Origin: Nitrosomonas sp.
GTDB taxonomy: Bacteria; Pseudomonadota; Gammaproteobacteria; Burkholderiales; Nitrosomonadaceae
Length of the DNA: 64,000 nt
Reading direction: 5' to 3'
Assembly (NCBI GenBank): GCA_031316255.1
Contig: JALDQW010000001.1
Coordinates: forward strand, 558,001-622,000
Notes under the pieces: model-generated
The model's input: only the letters and a program-made list of their open reading frames with translations
The model's database searches: none
What the model was told of the DNA's origin: nothing
Program-made: the position numbers and the translations under genes
Part shown: positions 1 through 9,632 of the stretch, in pieces
How positions within the stretch are numbered: position 1 is the first letter of the stretch
Layout: each line of letters opens with the position of its first letter

Positions 1-1
1 A

Positions 2-271
2 ATGGCTTCTTATATTCTGCTGCTGGTGGCGATTGTGTGGCGTGTTGCGCCGCAAGACCATGCGGCCTGGGTATCTGTTTTTAATCATCAGTGGATGCGT
101 ATTGCGACATTTTTATTTTTTGCATCTTTATTTTGGCATGCATGGGTGGGTGTACGTAATGTCCTAATGGATTATGTCAAGCCGACGGCAATTCGTTTGA
201 CAGCACAAATTCTGGTGATTGTTTCCCTGTTTGCGTACCTGATTTGGACGGCTGAAATTTTGTGGAGTTAA
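2..271 (+). CDS. sdhD: Succinate dehydrogenase membrane anchor subunit (5' partial)
   Basis: Hydrophobic anchor subunit of respiratory complex II, which helps bind haem b and ubiquinone in the inner membrane. About 89 residues are visible with three hydrophobic segments. The His of the FWHAWVG segment and the following RNVLMDY motif are the typical haem-b and quinone-site positions of SdhD. The family is usually about 110-125 residues, and the reading frame starts at the window edge, so the first Met here is probably internal and the true start lies upstream. It is followed at once by sdhA, as in sdhCDA operons. Confidence 0.85.
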   Translation: MASYILLLVAIVWRVAPQDHAAWVSVFNHQWMRIATFLFFASLFWHAWVGVRNVLMDYVKPTAIRLTAQILVIVSLFAYLIWTAEILWS

Positions 272-272
272 T

Positions 273-2036
273 GTGGCAATCGTAAAAAGAAAATTCGACG
301 TGGTGATTGTCGGCGCGGGTGGCGCCGGTATGCGGGCAGCATTGCAATTGTCAGAAGCCGGGTTGAAAGTGGCAGTAGTGTCCAAGGTTTTTCCGACAAG
401 ATCGCATACCGTCTCGGCGCAGGGCGGGATTGCTGCTTCGCTAGGTAATGTTACCGAGGATAACTGGCATTGGCATATGTACGATACGGTAAAAGGCTCA
501 GATTATCTTGGCGATCAGGATGCGATTGAATTTATGTGCCGCCAAGCCAATGAAGTGGTGTATGAACTGGAACACTTTGGTATGCCGTTTGATCGGCTGG
601 AAAACGGCAAAATCTATCAACGTCCTTTTGGCGGGCAATCGCAACATTTTGGTGGTGCTCAGGCGACGCGATCCTGTGCAGCCGCAGACCGGACCGGTCA
701 TGCGTTATTGCATACGCTTTATCAGCGTAATGTCAGTGCCAATACCCAATTTTTTGTCGAATGGATGGGGCTGGATTTGATACGTGACGAACAGGGCGAT
801 GTGCTGGGTATTACGGCAATGGAAATGGAAACCGGTGAAGTGATGATCCTAGAGGCCAAGGCAACTTTGTTTGCAACCGGCGGCGGCGGACGGATATTTC
901 AGGCGAGCACCAATGCTTTGATCAATACCGGCGATGGATTGGGTATGGCTGCGCGTGCAGGTATTCCGCTTGAAGACATGGAATTCTGGCAGTTTCATCC
1001 CACGGGTATTCACGGTGTCGGTGTATTGATCAGTGAAGCTGTGCGCGGCGAAGGCGGTTATTTGATTAACAAGGATGGCGAGCGCTTTATGGAGCGCTAT
1101 GCACCCAATGCCAAGGATCTGGCCAGCCGTGATGTGGTGGCGCGTTCGATGACAATTGAGATCAAGGAAGGGCGCGGTTGTGGCGATGAACACGACCATC
1201 TGCTGTTAAAACTCGACCATCTGGGTGCTGAAATCATCAAGTCGCGATTGCCAGGGATTCGTGAATTGGCAATGAAGTTTTCGCATGTCGACCCGATTCA
1301 CGATCCAATACCCGTTGTGCCGACAGCACATTACATGATGGGTGGTATTCCAACAAATTATTTTGGTCAGGTGGTGGCGCCGTACAAAACGGGACCTGAA
1401 GAAATTGTAAATGGTTTTTATGCAGTGGGTGAATGTGCATGTGTGTCCGTTCATGGTGCAAACAGGCTGGGAACAAATTCTTTGCTGGATTTGGTTGTGT
1501 TTGGCCGTGCCGCAGCGAATCAGGTTATTGAGGATCTGGAACGAAACCCGCACCATAAACCGTTACCATCCGATGCTGCCGATAAAACGATTGCGCGACT
1601 TGAACGCCTGGAAAACCAGATAAATGGTGAGAATGTAGCTGAAGTTACTAACGCGCTGTGTAAAACAATGCAGATCTATTGCGGGGTATTCCGTTTTGAA
1701 GATACCTTGCAACAGGGTGTGGAGAAAATCAAGGAAGTGGCCGGACGCGTGGGCCGCACCGAAATCAAAGACAAGAGCAAGGTATTCAACACGGCGCGAA
1801 TAGAGGCGCTTGAACTGGATAATATGAAGGAAGTGGCGGTGGCAACAATGATTTCTGCTGAAGCGCGGCGCGAGAGCCGCGGTGCGCATGCGCGTGATGA
1901 TTTTCCTGAACGCGATGATGATAATTGGTTAAAGCATACGCTGTTTTTTAGTAAAGACAATCACCTTGACTATAAGCCAGTGCGCTTGAAGCCAATGACA
2001 GTAGATTCATTTCCGCCTAAAAAAAGGACCTATTAA
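273..2036 (+). CDS. sdhA: Succinate dehydrogenase flavoprotein subunit
   Basis: Catalytic FAD subunit of complex II, oxidising succinate to fumarate on the cytoplasmic face of the membrane. It has 587 residues, the normal length. The N-terminal dinucleotide fold VGAGGAGM is at about residues 14-20. The [10 protein letters not shown] motif follows, with His45 as the expected covalent FAD attachment site. The HPTG motif and the AHYMMGG substrate-binding segment are present, as is the [11 protein letters not shown] stretch. The start is GTG, one base after the sdhD stop codon, which indicates translational coupling. sdhB is not found downstream: the next gene is an unrelated SH3 protein. Confidence 0.97.
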   Translation: MAIVKRKFDVVIVGAGGAGMRAALQLSEAGLKVAVVSKVFPTRSHTVSAQGGIAASLGNVTEDNWHWHMYDTVKGSDYLGDQDAIEFMCRQANEVVYELEHFGMPFDRLENGKIYQRPFGGQSQHFGGAQATRSCAAADRTGHALLHTLYQRNVSANTQFFVEWMGLDLIRDEQGDVLGITAMEMETGEVMILEAKATLFATGGGGRIFQASTNALINTGDGLGMAARAGIPLEDMEFWQFHPTGIHGVGVLISEAVRGEGGYLINKDGERFMERYAPNAKDLASRDVVARSMTIEIKEGRGCGDEHDHLLLKLDHLGAEIIKSRLPGIRELAMKFSHVDPIHDPIPVVPTAHYMMGGIPTNYFGQVVAPYKTGPEEIVNGFYAVGECACVSVHGANRLGTNSLLDLVVFGRAAANQVIEDLERNPHHKPLPSDAADKTIARLERLENQINGENVAEVTNALCKTMQIYCGVFRFEDTLQQGVEKIKEVAGRVGRTEIKDKSKVFNTARIEALELDNMKEVAVATMISAEARRESRGAHARDDFPERDDDNWLKHTLFFSKDNHLDYKPVRLKPMTVDSFPPKKRTY

Positions 2037-2107
2037 ACTCCGGTTGACTTGGAAACGGGGCAAACAAGTCACGCTGCGCAATTTTTAAAAGTCTTGAATT
2101 AAACCTT

Positions 2108-2791
2108 ATGAAAAAAAACAATTTTGTTAAATGTGCCTTTTTCTTTGTCAGTGGTCTGATCATTTCGACGCTGGCGGCTGCGGAGCAGCGTTATGTTACC
2201 GATTATTTTGAAATTACATTACGTACCGGCCCAAGCGGGAATCATACTATCCAGCGGATGATAAAAAGTGGCGCGGCGCTTGAAGTGATTGAACAGAATG
2301 AAGAAAATGGTTATTCAAAAGTCCGTACCAATGGCGGTATTGAAGGCTGGGTTTTAAGCCGATATCTGATGCGGGAACCTGCAGCCCGGGTGCAATTGGA
2401 GAATCTGGTTAAACAGATAACCAGTAAAGAACCTCAAAGCAGCAGTATTCGCAATCAGTTGAATTTGATTAAAACAGAATATGATAATGTCAAAAATCGT
2501 ATTCTGCATCTCGAGAATGAAAAAAAGCAATTGCAGGATCGATTAAATGAAATCAAAAGTACCGCTGCCAATGTATTGGCAATAGATGCAGAGAATAAAC
2601 AAATGCATCAAAAATTTGTTGAAGCCAAGTCTGAGCTGAAGACATTACAGGAACACTATGGCGCTCTCGATAAAAGTAACGAGAGGGAGTGGTTTATTAC
2701 CGGTGCGATGGTAATGTTGGGTGGGTTGGTGTTGGGATTGATTATTCCCAAAATCAGGTGGCGAAGAAGATCCCGCTACAGTGATTACTAA
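2108..2791 (+). CDS. SH3-domain envelope protein with C-terminal membrane anchor (TIGR04211-like)
   Basis: A 227-residue protein. It has an N-terminal signal peptide ending near AAAEQ, then a bacterial SH3 domain at about residues 28-95 (it starts at YVTDYFEITLRTGPSG and includes GIEGWVLSRYL). A charged coiled coil covers about residues 100-185, and a C-terminal transmembrane helix is followed by an Arg-rich cytoplasmic tail. This order (signal, SH3, coiled coil, anchor) matches the family that includes E. coli YgiM. The role is not established; a periplasmic, peptidoglycan-related function is an inference. It lies 71 bases after sdhA and may share its transcript. Confidence 0.8.
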   Translation: MKKNNFVKCAFFFVSGLIISTLAAAEQRYVTDYFEITLRTGPSGNHTIQRMIKSGAALEVIEQNEENGYSKVRTNGGIEGWVLSRYLMREPAARVQLENLVKQITSKEPQSSSIRNQLNLIKTEYDNVKNRILHLENEKKQLQDRLNEIKSTAANVLAIDAENKQMHQKFVEAKSELKTLQEHYGALDKSNEREWFITGAMVMLGGLVLGLIIPKIRWRRRSRYSDY

Positions 2792-2814
2792 GCGCTTGTG
2801 CAGGCTGTTGTAAT

Positions 2815-3657
2815 TTATTGCAGTATCAGTGCGCTGGGATGATGAATTTCGAATGAGAATTTTTCACTTCTTCGAGATATCCATCCGCGTATTTCTACCG
2901 TTTTCCCTAGATAGGTTTCCAAGGCAGGAAACAGTTTGAGATTATCGTTAGAAATACGTATGTTGACGCGTTCATCGAAAACCAGATAGGTAAACTTGCG
3001 TCTTTGCTGAATTTTTTGCGGTGTTCCGATATAACGTTTCCAGCCCTTATCATTCGATGATATCTGTGAAAGAGAGCGAGCCTGGTAATGTGGTAATCCC
3101 CAAATGCCCAGTTTTCTATTTTCAGCGTGTTGTTGCGCCTGGTTAAACATGTCAGCATGCCGTATATTGGGTGGAATAATGCTTACAAATGCCAGACCGT
3201 TTTTGAGCAGTTCAAGATTGATATGTTTTCCGTCAGATAAAAAAACATGCGCAAGTGACCGTTTGTATTTGTCATGTTTCTCCAGATCATATTCGAGATA
3301 GACTTTCTGGCCATGCAACTGGTTTTGTAGCCATTCTTTTGCGGCTTCGCCGCCCGGTTCATTTGCTCGGTGACGGCTTTCAATTTCAGGTGTGTTGATA
3401 CCAAGTAACCTGACGCGTTGGCCGTTTTCCAGAATGATGGTGTCGCCATCGTATACGCTCTTTACTTTCTGCAGGTGCCTAAAAACCCGGTTGGACAGTT
3501 TGATTTGCTCAGCACCATCTATGGCTTTGTCGGAATACGTAACCCTGCCCTTCGCATCTTCGCTTCGGAATATTTCGGTGCCTGAAGCGGGGGGCGCACA
3601 AAGGCAGAGAATAATCGCCGTGCAGCAGGAAAGATGTTTCTTTTGATTATAATTCAT
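2815..3657 (-). CDS. Secreted thermonuclease-like protein with N-terminal DUF4124 region
   Basis: A 280-residue protein with a signal peptide. A DUF4124-like stretch follows (about residues 27-50, including GRVTYSDK), and then a staphylococcal-nuclease fold. The nuclease core is visible as YDGDTIIL, then VRLLGINTPE (the family's Ca-binding Asp/Arg35-type segment), then DKYKRSLAHVF, which carries the Arg equivalent to Arg87. A C-terminal extension of about 90 residues (FTYLVFDERVNIRI...) resembles an OB-like add-on found in other proteobacterial homologues. Expected role: calcium-dependent cleavage of extracellular nucleic acid. It is convergent with the preceding SH3 gene. Confidence 0.82.
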   Translation of the reverse strand: MNYNQKKHLSCCTAIILCLCAPPASGTEIFRSEDAKGRVTYSDKAIDGAEQIKLSNRVFRHLQKVKSVYDGDTIILENGQRVRLLGINTPEIESRHRANEPGGEAAKEWLQNQLHGQKVYLEYDLEKHDKYKRSLAHVFLSDGKHINLELLKNGLAFVSIIPPNIRHADMFNQAQQHAENRKLGIWGLPHYQARSLSQISSNDKGWKRYIGTPQKIQQRRKFTYLVFDERVNIRISNDNLKLFPALETYLGKTVEIRGWISRRSEKFSFEIHHPSALILQ

Positions 3658-4013
3658 GGTGTTGCCAAATAAACTGTCTTATAAAGTCGGCGCGCAGGAT
3701 GGTATTAGGTGAATCATGAAATAGGCTTTAGAAAAAAAATATGGCAAAATGAAAAAATTTAGAATTGGACTATTGTTAAAGGAATAAGAATGATTTCAAA
3801 AAGTGGCCGGAGTCCAACGTCGGGGCTCACCGTTATTCCCACGCGTATGTGAATGACATTTTAATTGCTGAATTTTAGTCACAATATCTGAGTTAAAAGC
3901 AGTTTTCAGTGTTACTTTCAAACGATCAAACATTCCTTCAAACAAACAAAAAATGCCACAGCAAAATCAAATTGGCTGGCCACGCAATACGGTAAAGGAG
4001 ATTACAGGGTCAA
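3658..4013. other. Intergenic region between divergent genes
   Basis: About 355 bases separate the minus-strand nuclease gene from the plus-strand symporter gene. It is AT-rich and must carry both promoters. I see no convincing gene; the only open frame with a start is about 20 codons from 3790. A ribosome site (AAAGGAG) is present just upstream of 4014. Confidence 0.5.
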
Positions 4014-5450
4014 ATGGAAATCGATAAAATAATCGATGCAGCGTTTGAACCGATCTCAAATGCCATTGCTTCAGTCATTTTTTATAGCATTTCATTATTA
4101 GGCCTGGAAATTAAGCTGGTCTTGGTATGGCTTGTTATTGCGGCACTCTTTTTTACCGTTTATCTTGGCTTTATTAATGTGCGTTGTTTTGCGCATGGCA
4201 TAGACGTATTACGAGGCAAATACGACCATCAAAATGTAGATGGACAAATCAACCGTTTCCAGGCGCTCATGACGTCCCTGTCGGGAACCGTCGGATTAGG
4301 CAATATTGCCGGTGTGGCTGTAGCTATTTCTGTCGGCGGCCCTGGTGCCGCATTCTGGATGGCTGTAATGGGTGTACTGGGCATGTCGACAAAATTCGTC
4401 GAAGTTACACTGGGCGTCAAATATCGGCAGCATGGTTCGAAAAAACACCCTGAAGCGATCTCAGGGGGACCCATGTATTATCTGAGAGCAGCTTTTGATC
4501 AAATCCATAAGCCGCGTTTTGGTAAATTCATGGCCGGTTTGTTCGCGCTCTGCTGTGTTGGCGGAGCAATCGGCGCCGGTGGATTGTTTCAGGCGAATCA
4601 GGCGTATCAACAGGCTTTGGTTGTTACCGGTGGCGAGACAGGCTTTCTGGCTGAAAGAGGGTGGCTATTTGGTGTTTTTATGGCATTGCTTGTTGGGTTG
4701 GTCATTCTGGGTGGTATTAAATGGATTGCAGCGGTTGCCAGTAGTATAGTCCCGGTTATGGCCATTACCTATATCGTGGCGGGTTTAGTGGTTATTGGTA
4801 TACATTACGAGGCGATACCCGGCGCCATACAGACTATTTTTGAATTGGCGCTTTATCCCGAAGCCGGGATCGGTGCATTGATGGGCGCTTTGCTGATGGG
4901 TGTGCAACGGGCCACTTTTTCAAATGAAGCGGGCCTCGGTTCATCTGCAATTGCACACAGTGCGGTGAAAACGGACGTACCGGTTAGCCAGGGTATGGTT
5001 GGCATGCTGGGACCATTTATCGATACCGTGGTTATTTGTATGGTAACGGCGTTGGTTATCGTTATTTCGGGCACTTATGTTGAAGGGAATGGTATAGAGG
5101 GCGTGGAACTGACTTCGCGTGCATTTGCTTCCGGGATTTCATGGTTCCCTTATGTATTAGCAGTGACTGTTTTCTTGTTTGCGTATTCAACCATGATTTC
5201 ATGGTCATACTATGGGTTGAAGTGTGCGACGTATCTTTTTGGCGAATACGATATTGTTGAGCACATCTATAAAATGTTTTTTTGCTTGTTCATCGTGATT
5301 GGTTCGGCAACCCAGCTGTCCAATATAATTTTATTTACCGATTCGATGGTGTTTGCCATGGCGATACCGAATATAATTGGACTGTATATGCTGGCGCCGG
5401 AAATAAAAAAAGACCTTCAGGTGTATCTGCGGGATATCAGCGCGAGATAA
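4014..5450 (+). CDS. Sodium:alanine/amino-acid symporter (AGCS family)
   Basis: A 478-residue inner-membrane carrier with about ten hydrophobic segments, which takes up alanine or glycine with sodium. AGCS signatures are clear: the glycine-rich SLSGTVGLGNIAGVAVAIS stretch near residue 90, GGPMYYL near 150, and GVQRATFSNEAGLGSSAIAH near 300. The start ATG is preceded by an AAAGGAG ribosome site. It stands alone between the nuclease gene and the mla genes. The substrate cannot be read from sequence. Confidence 0.92.
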   Translation: MEIDKIIDAAFEPISNAIASVIFYSISLLGLEIKLVLVWLVIAALFFTVYLGFINVRCFAHGIDVLRGKYDHQNVDGQINRFQALMTSLSGTVGLGNIAGVAVAISVGGPGAAFWMAVMGVLGMSTKFVEVTLGVKYRQHGSKKHPEAISGGPMYYLRAAFDQIHKPRFGKFMAGLFALCCVGGAIGAGGLFQANQAYQQALVVTGGETGFLAERGWLFGVFMALLVGLVILGGIKWIAAVASSIVPVMAITYIVAGLVVIGIHYEAIPGAIQTIFELALYPEAGIGALMGALLMGVQRATFSNEAGLGSSAIAHSAVKTDVPVSQGMVGMLGPFIDTVVICMVTALVIVISGTYVEGNGIEGVELTSRAFASGISWFPYVLAVTVFLFAYSTMISWSYYGLKCATYLFGEYDIVEHIYKMFFCLFIVIGSATQLSNIILFTDSMVFAMAIPNIIGLYMLAPEIKKDLQVYLRDISAR

Positions 5451-5551
5451 TTTTTTATTATTGGCCGGAAAAAAATTGTATTTCCATAAATTATATTTAA
5501 ATCAGCAACCATTCCTTAACCATTAGCTGCTTGAGGTATATCCACTGCAAA

Positions 5552-6364
5552 ATGACAACTGACACTTTAGTAGAGATTAGCAATTTGAATTTTTCGTATG
5601 ATACGCGCGCAGTCCTGAAGGGTATCAACATGACCATGAAGCGCGGTCAACTGATTGCTATCATGGGCGGTAGTGGATCGGGCAAAACAACATTGCTGAA
5701 ACTCATTGGTGGTGCTGTGCTGCCATCATCCGGTTATGTCAGGGTTTCAGGGCAGGTAATTCATGAACTTGACCGTGATGCCTTGTTTGAAATGCGCCGA
5801 AAAATGGGTATGTTGTTTCAGTTTGGCGCGCTGTTCACAGATTTGTCTGTCTTTGATAATGTCGCTTTTCAAATGCGTGAACATACCAATTTACCGGAGT
5901 CAATGATCCGCGATCTGGTGCTGATGAAGTTGCATGCCGTAGGACTGCGCGGCGCGCATCATTTGATGCCTGCGGAATTATCGGGCGGTATGGCCCGTCG
6001 TGTTGCGCTGGCGCGATCCATTGCGCTTGACCCGATGCTGATGATGTTTGACGAGCCTTTTACTGGTCTGGACCCGATATCCCTGAGCGTAATTGGTAGC
6101 CTGATCCGCCGTTTAACGGATACGCTGGAAATGACTTCTATTATCGTCACGCATGATGTACAGGAGTCACTGAGTATTGTTGATTATGTCTATTTTATTG
6201 CCGATGGCGTCATTGCTGCGCATGGTACACCTGATGAGGTGCGGCAATCCGTTGCGCCTTTTGTGCATCAATTTGTTCATGGTGAAGTTGATGGACCTGT
6301 GCCCTTTCATTATCCTGCGCGGGCGTATAGTCAGGATTTGAGTCTGGAGAATACCGTTGCCTAA
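5552..6364 (+). CDS. mlaF: Mla phospholipid transport ATPase
   Basis: ATP-binding subunit of the MlaFEDB complex, which moves phospholipids between the inner membrane and periplasmic MlaC to maintain outer-membrane asymmetry. It has 270 residues with Walker A GGSGSGKTT (residues 39-47), the ABC signature LSGGMARRVALARS and Walker B MMFDEPFTGLDP. I chose the ATG at 5552 because the upstream in-frame TTG at 5531 would add seven residues with no homology value. The stop overlaps mlaE by eight bases. The downstream order E-D-C-B confirms the assignment. Confidence 0.95.
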   Translation: MTTDTLVEISNLNFSYDTRAVLKGINMTMKRGQLIAIMGGSGSGKTTLLKLIGGAVLPSSGYVRVSGQVIHELDRDALFEMRRKMGMLFQFGALFTDLSVFDNVAFQMREHTNLPESMIRDLVLMKLHAVGLRGAHHLMPAELSGGMARRVALARSIALDPMLMMFDEPFTGLDPISLSVIGSLIRRLTDTLEMTSIIVTHDVQESLSIVDYVYFIADGVIAAHGTPDEVRQSVAPFVHQFVHGEVDGPVPFHYPARAYSQDLSLENTVA

Positions 6365-7151
6365 GCGTATTGTTTCCAGCATACAAGGCATCGGCCACCG
6401 TACCCTAGAAGGGATCTGGCGACTTGGTCGCGCCACGCGTTTTTTTCTATTGGTACTGATGAAATCGGCTACCAGTCTGCGTCGATTTGGGTTGGTGATA
6501 CGCGAGTTATACTATGTCGGTGTTTTATCACTGATCATTATCGTGGTTTCCGGACTGTTTGTCGGTATGGTGCTGGGGCTGCAAGGGTATGAGACCCTGC
6601 AGAAATACGGCTCAGAAACGGCAGTGGGGACTTTGGTCGCATTATCGCTGGTACGTGAACTGGGGCCAGTGGTGGCTGCACTGTTATTTGCCAGCCGTGC
6701 TGGCTCGGCCATTACAGCTGAAATTGGACTGATGAAAGCAACCGAGCAGCTGGCCGCGATGGGAATGATGGCTGTTGATCCGGTGGCGCGGGTTGTTGCT
6801 CCCCGGTTCTGGGCAGGTGTCATATCCATGCCGTTGCTGGCAGCCATTTTTTCAGTAATGGGCGTATTTGGGGGTTATCTGGTGACTGTAATTTTCATCG
6901 GTGTTGATGAAGGCTCTTTCTGGTCGCAAATGCAAAGTAATGTTGATTTCAGAATCGATATTCTTAACGGTTTTATTAAAAGCTGCTTTTTTGGCGTGGC
7001 GGTGACGGCAATAGCGGTGTTCGAAGGTTATGATTCACCGCCAACAGCTGAAGGTGTTTCTGGTGCTACGACAAGAACTGTTGTGACGTCATCACTGGCA
7101 ATACTGGGACTTGATTTTATCTTGACTGCTTTCATGTTTAGAGGGCTTTAG
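6357..7151 (+). CDS. mlaE: Mla phospholipid transport permease
   Basis: Inner-membrane permease of the Mla complex: 264 residues and about five to six membrane segments. The MlaE/YrbE family core is visible in the GMVLGLQGYETL, LVRELGPVVAALLFASRAGSAITAEIG and GYDSPPTAEGVSGATTRTVV regions. The start is a TTG that overlaps the end of mlaF by eight bases; no better start is available without losing the conserved N-terminus. It sits directly between the ATPase and the MCE-domain subunit. Confidence 0.95.
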   Translation: MPKRIVSSIQGIGHRTLEGIWRLGRATRFFLLVLMKSATSLRRFGLVIRELYYVGVLSLIIIVVSGLFVGMVLGLQGYETLQKYGSETAVGTLVALSLVRELGPVVAALLFASRAGSAITAEIGLMKATEQLAAMGMMAVDPVARVVAPRFWAGVISMPLLAAIFSVMGVFGGYLVTVIFIGVDEGSFWSQMQSNVDFRIDILNGFIKSCFFGVAVTAIAVFEGYDSPPTAEGVSGATTRTVVTSSLAILGLDFILTAFMFRGL

Positions 7152-7155
7152 ACAG

Positions 7156-7623
7156 ATGCAACGAGCAACATTGGATTTATGGGTAGGATTGTTTGTCATA
7201 ACGGGAATTGGCGCGTTAATGATTTTGAGTCTGAAGGTGGGCAATCTCAATACCTACGGCGTAACGGACAGCTATGTCATCAGTGGAAATTTTGAAAATA
7301 TCGGTGGATTGAAGATCAGGGCGCCCGTCAAAAGCTCCGGTGTTGTTGTCGGTCGTGTGACAGATATCCAGTTCAGCACGAAAACCTACGACGCTGTAGT
7401 CACTATGAATATTGATAGCCGGTATCTATTTCCCAAAGACACGTTTGCCAGTATATTAACCGCTGGCTTATTGGGAGAGCAGTATATCGGTCTGGCTGCG
7501 GGCGGCGATGAGGTTATGCTCAAAGAAGGTGATACAATCATGAAAACTAACTCCGCGATGGTGCTGGAAGAAATGATTGGGCGTTTCTTGTTTGATAAGG
7601 CCTCGGAAGATAACGCATTCTAA
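7156..7623 (+). CDS. mlaD: Mla MCE-domain lipid-binding protein
   Basis: A 155-residue protein with one N-terminal membrane helix and a single MCE domain (about residues 38-115, from YVISGNFENIGGLKIRAPVK to GLLGEQYIGLAAGG). In the known complex, six copies form a ring that carries lipid between MlaE and MlaC in the periplasm. It begins four bases after the mlaE stop. The length is close to E. coli MlaD, though the C-terminal tail is short. Confidence 0.94.
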   Translation: MQRATLDLWVGLFVITGIGALMILSLKVGNLNTYGVTDSYVISGNFENIGGLKIRAPVKSSGVVVGRVTDIQFSTKTYDAVVTMNIDSRYLFPKDTFASILTAGLLGEQYIGLAAGGDEVMLKEGDTIMKTNSAMVLEEMIGRFLFDKASEDNAF

Positions 7624-7628
7624 TCAAA

Positions 7629-7648
7629 TCGGGTAAAATAAAACCCGA
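7629..7648 (+). other. Small hairpin between mlaD and mlaC
   Basis: Six-base arms TCGGGT and ACCCGA flank an A-rich 8-base loop, six bases after the mlaD stop. It has no T-tract on the plus strand, so it may be an attenuating or RNA-stabilising hairpin rather than a full terminator. Confidence 0.4.
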
Positions 7649-7708
7649 GTCCAGATGGTCTAAATGGCTTTTGAGAAAATTGAATATTTATGAATTTGTG
7701 AGGGAACA

Positions 7709-8323
7709 ATGAAAAGATTTCTTGGCGTAGTGACATTTTTATTTTCTTTCCTGCTTGTGTTCCCGGCATGGTCGATGATGGAGCCAGATCGGCTCGTTGA
7801 TAAAACCGTTCAAGAAGTCCTCGAAATTATCGGTAAGGATGAAAAAATCGGTGACGATAAGGAGAGAATGCTGGATTTGATTGAAACTAAAATTCTTCCG
7901 CATTTTAACTTCACACGTATGACACAGTTGGCCATGGGTAAACATTGGTCTTCTGCCGAGCCAAAGCAGCAAGATGTGCTGGTGAATGAATTCAGGACAT
8001 TGTTGGTTAGAACCTACTCCAATGCATTAACGACTTATCGTGATGAAAAGGTTACAGTTAATCCTGTCCGTGAACTGGGCGATAAAGTCGACGCTACAGT
8101 AAGAACAATCATCAATCAAGGTAGCGGCAGAGAACCTGTACCTATCGACTACAGTATGGAAAAAGGGTCTGATGGTTGGAAAGTGTATGATGTGACAGTT
8201 GCCGGTGTCAGTCTGGTGACAAATTATCGCGGCTCGTTTAACAGTCAGATTCGTAGAGGCGGTGTTGAAGGACTTATCAAGGCATTATCGGATAAAAATC
8301 GCTCGCTGGAAGGCAAGGAATAG
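7709..8323 (+). CDS. mlaC: Mla periplasmic phospholipid-binding protein
   Basis: A 204-residue secreted protein. It has a clear signal peptide (charged start, hydrophobic core, cleavage near PAWS) and an MlaC/Ttg2D fold: the HFNFTRMTQLAMGKHW region, the RTYSNALTTY helix, and the C-terminal DGWKVYDVTVAGVSLVTNYR signature. It ferries phospholipids between MlaD and the outer-membrane partner. The 85-base gap to mlaD contains a small hairpin. mlaA is not in this window. Confidence 0.93.
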   Translation: MKRFLGVVTFLFSFLLVFPAWSMMEPDRLVDKTVQEVLEIIGKDEKIGDDKERMLDLIETKILPHFNFTRMTQLAMGKHWSSAEPKQQDVLVNEFRTLLVRTYSNALTTYRDEKVTVNPVRELGDKVDATVRTIINQGSGREPVPIDYSMEKGSDGWKVYDVTVAGVSLVTNYRGSFNSQIRRGGVEGLIKALSDKNRSLEGKE

Positions 8324-8363
8324 AAAAGTTTTTCATGTTGCATGTGAAGACAAATTTTCCGAA

Positions 8364-8654
8364 ATGATACGACAATCGGGAAATATTATTATTGTGCAGG
8401 GCCCAGTCAACATCTACAATGTGGTTGACTTGACAGAGCAAGGTCTTGCATTGTTGGATAGTGGTAACTTGCAGGTCGATTTGCAGCAGGTCACTGAAGT
8501 TGATTCAACAGCCATCAGTATGTTGTTCGAGTGGTTGCGTGAGGCCAATAAAAAAAATTGTCACTTGGAGTTTCTGCATTTGTCAGCAAGCTTGGAAAGC
8601 CTGATGCAACTTTACGGCGTAACTGATTTTATTGCGCCGTTATCCCATCAATAA
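8364..8654 (+). CDS. mlaB: Mla STAS-domain subunit
   Basis: Small cytoplasmic STAS protein that binds MlaF and is needed for its assembly and activity. From the ATG at 8364 it has 96 residues, the usual MlaB size. The EVDSTAISMLFEWLREA segment is the conserved STAS loop and helix; the Thr follows the Asp-Ser pair. The open frame extends upstream into mlaC, but that extension has no family likeness and no start with a good ribosome site. It ends 30 bases before the next ABC gene. Confidence 0.85.
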   Translation: MIRQSGNIIIVQGPVNIYNVVDLTEQGLALLDSGNLQVDLQQVTEVDSTAISMLFEWLREANKKNCHLEFLHLSASLESLMQLYGVTDFIAPLSHQ

Positions 8655-8684
8655 CAAGCCGAAGAACGTAGACCGGTTCCGATC

Positions 8685-9632
8685 TTGTTTTTCTCGAATA
8701 ATTCATTGAATGTCCCTAGTACACTAGCCATAGAAGTTAAGAAAGTATGCAAATACTTTGGTCCTTTCTGTGCACTGGATCAAATTGATCTGGAAATCCA
8801 TGAAGGCGAGTTTTTCGCGCTGTTAGGCCCCAACGGTGCCGGCAAAACTACATTGATCAATACCATTGCCGGATTGGCGATTACCGACAGCGGTTCAATC
8901 CATGTTATGGGAAACCATGTTATCAGTCAGTATCGTCAAGCCCGAAAGCAATTGGGTGTGGTGCCTCAGGAGCTTGTTTTTGATCCCTTCTTTACCGTTC
9001 GTGAAACCTTGGTTATTCAATCGGGCTACTACGGGATTTCAAAAAATACCGCTTGGATTGATGAAATTATCGAGCGCCTGGGTCTGACTGACAAAGCCCA
9101 TGCCAATATGCGCGCTTTGTCCGGTGGTATGAAGCGGCGCGTCATGGTGGCACAGGCTTTGGTCCATAAACCGCCTGTCATTATTCTGGACGAACCTACT
9201 GCGGGCGTGGATGTAGAACTGCGCCAGTCACTCTGGGATTTTATTAAACAGCTTAATATAGAAGGGCATACCATTGTTTTGACCACGCATTATCTGGAGG
9301 AGGCCGAAGCATTATGCAGTCGGGTCGCCATGTTGAAACAGGGGAAAATTATTGCACTGAACAGCATACAGAACCTGATCAACACTATGACAGCAGGGTA
9401 TTCGCTGCGCCTTAGGCTGCAACCGGATAACTTGCCGCCGGGATTGCGAGACCAACAATTGGTGCACCATAACGGCTTTTATGAATTGAAAATGGACAAT
9501 TATGGACAGATTGAATCGGTTCTTGCGCAATTGCGTGAGAACAATATCCGGATTCTGGAGATGCAGCTGTTACAGCCGGATCTTGAAGCTGTGTTTGTAA
9601 ATTTAATGAGAAACCCGGTTTCCGAGGCATAA
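8685..9632 (+). CDS. ABC-2 exporter ATP-binding protein (YadG/NodI-like)
   Basis: A 315-residue ATPase of the ABC-2 export type. Walker A is GPNGAGKTT, the signature is LSGGMKRRVMVAQAL, Walker B is VIILDEPTAGVD, and the switch region is TTHYLEEAE. The C-terminal part resembles the NodI/YadG subgroup. The start is uncertain: TTG at 8685 is the first in-frame option, with TTG at 8706 next; no ATG precedes the conserved fold. It is coupled by a one-base overlap to the permease and probably read with the mla genes. The substrate is unknown. Confidence 0.88.
   Translation: MFFSNNSLNVPSTLAIEVKKVCKYFGPFCALDQIDLEIHEGEFFALLGPNGAGKTTLINTIAGLAITDSGSIHVMGNHVISQYRQARKQLGVVPQELVFDPFFTVRETLVIQSGYYGISKNTAWIDEIIERLGLTDKAHANMRALSGGMKRRVMVAQALVHKPPVIILDEPTAGVDVELRQSLWDFIKQLNIEGHTIVLTTHYLEEAEALCSRVAMLKQGKIIALNSIQNLINTMTAGYSLRLRLQPDNLPPGLRDQQLVHHNGFYELKMDNYGQIESVLAQLRENNIRILEMQLLQPDLEAVFVNLMRNPVSEA

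Noticed and set aside
7629..7648. Terminator splitting the mla operon
   Set aside because: The stem is short and there is no T-tract; mlaC and mlaB clearly belong with mlaFED.
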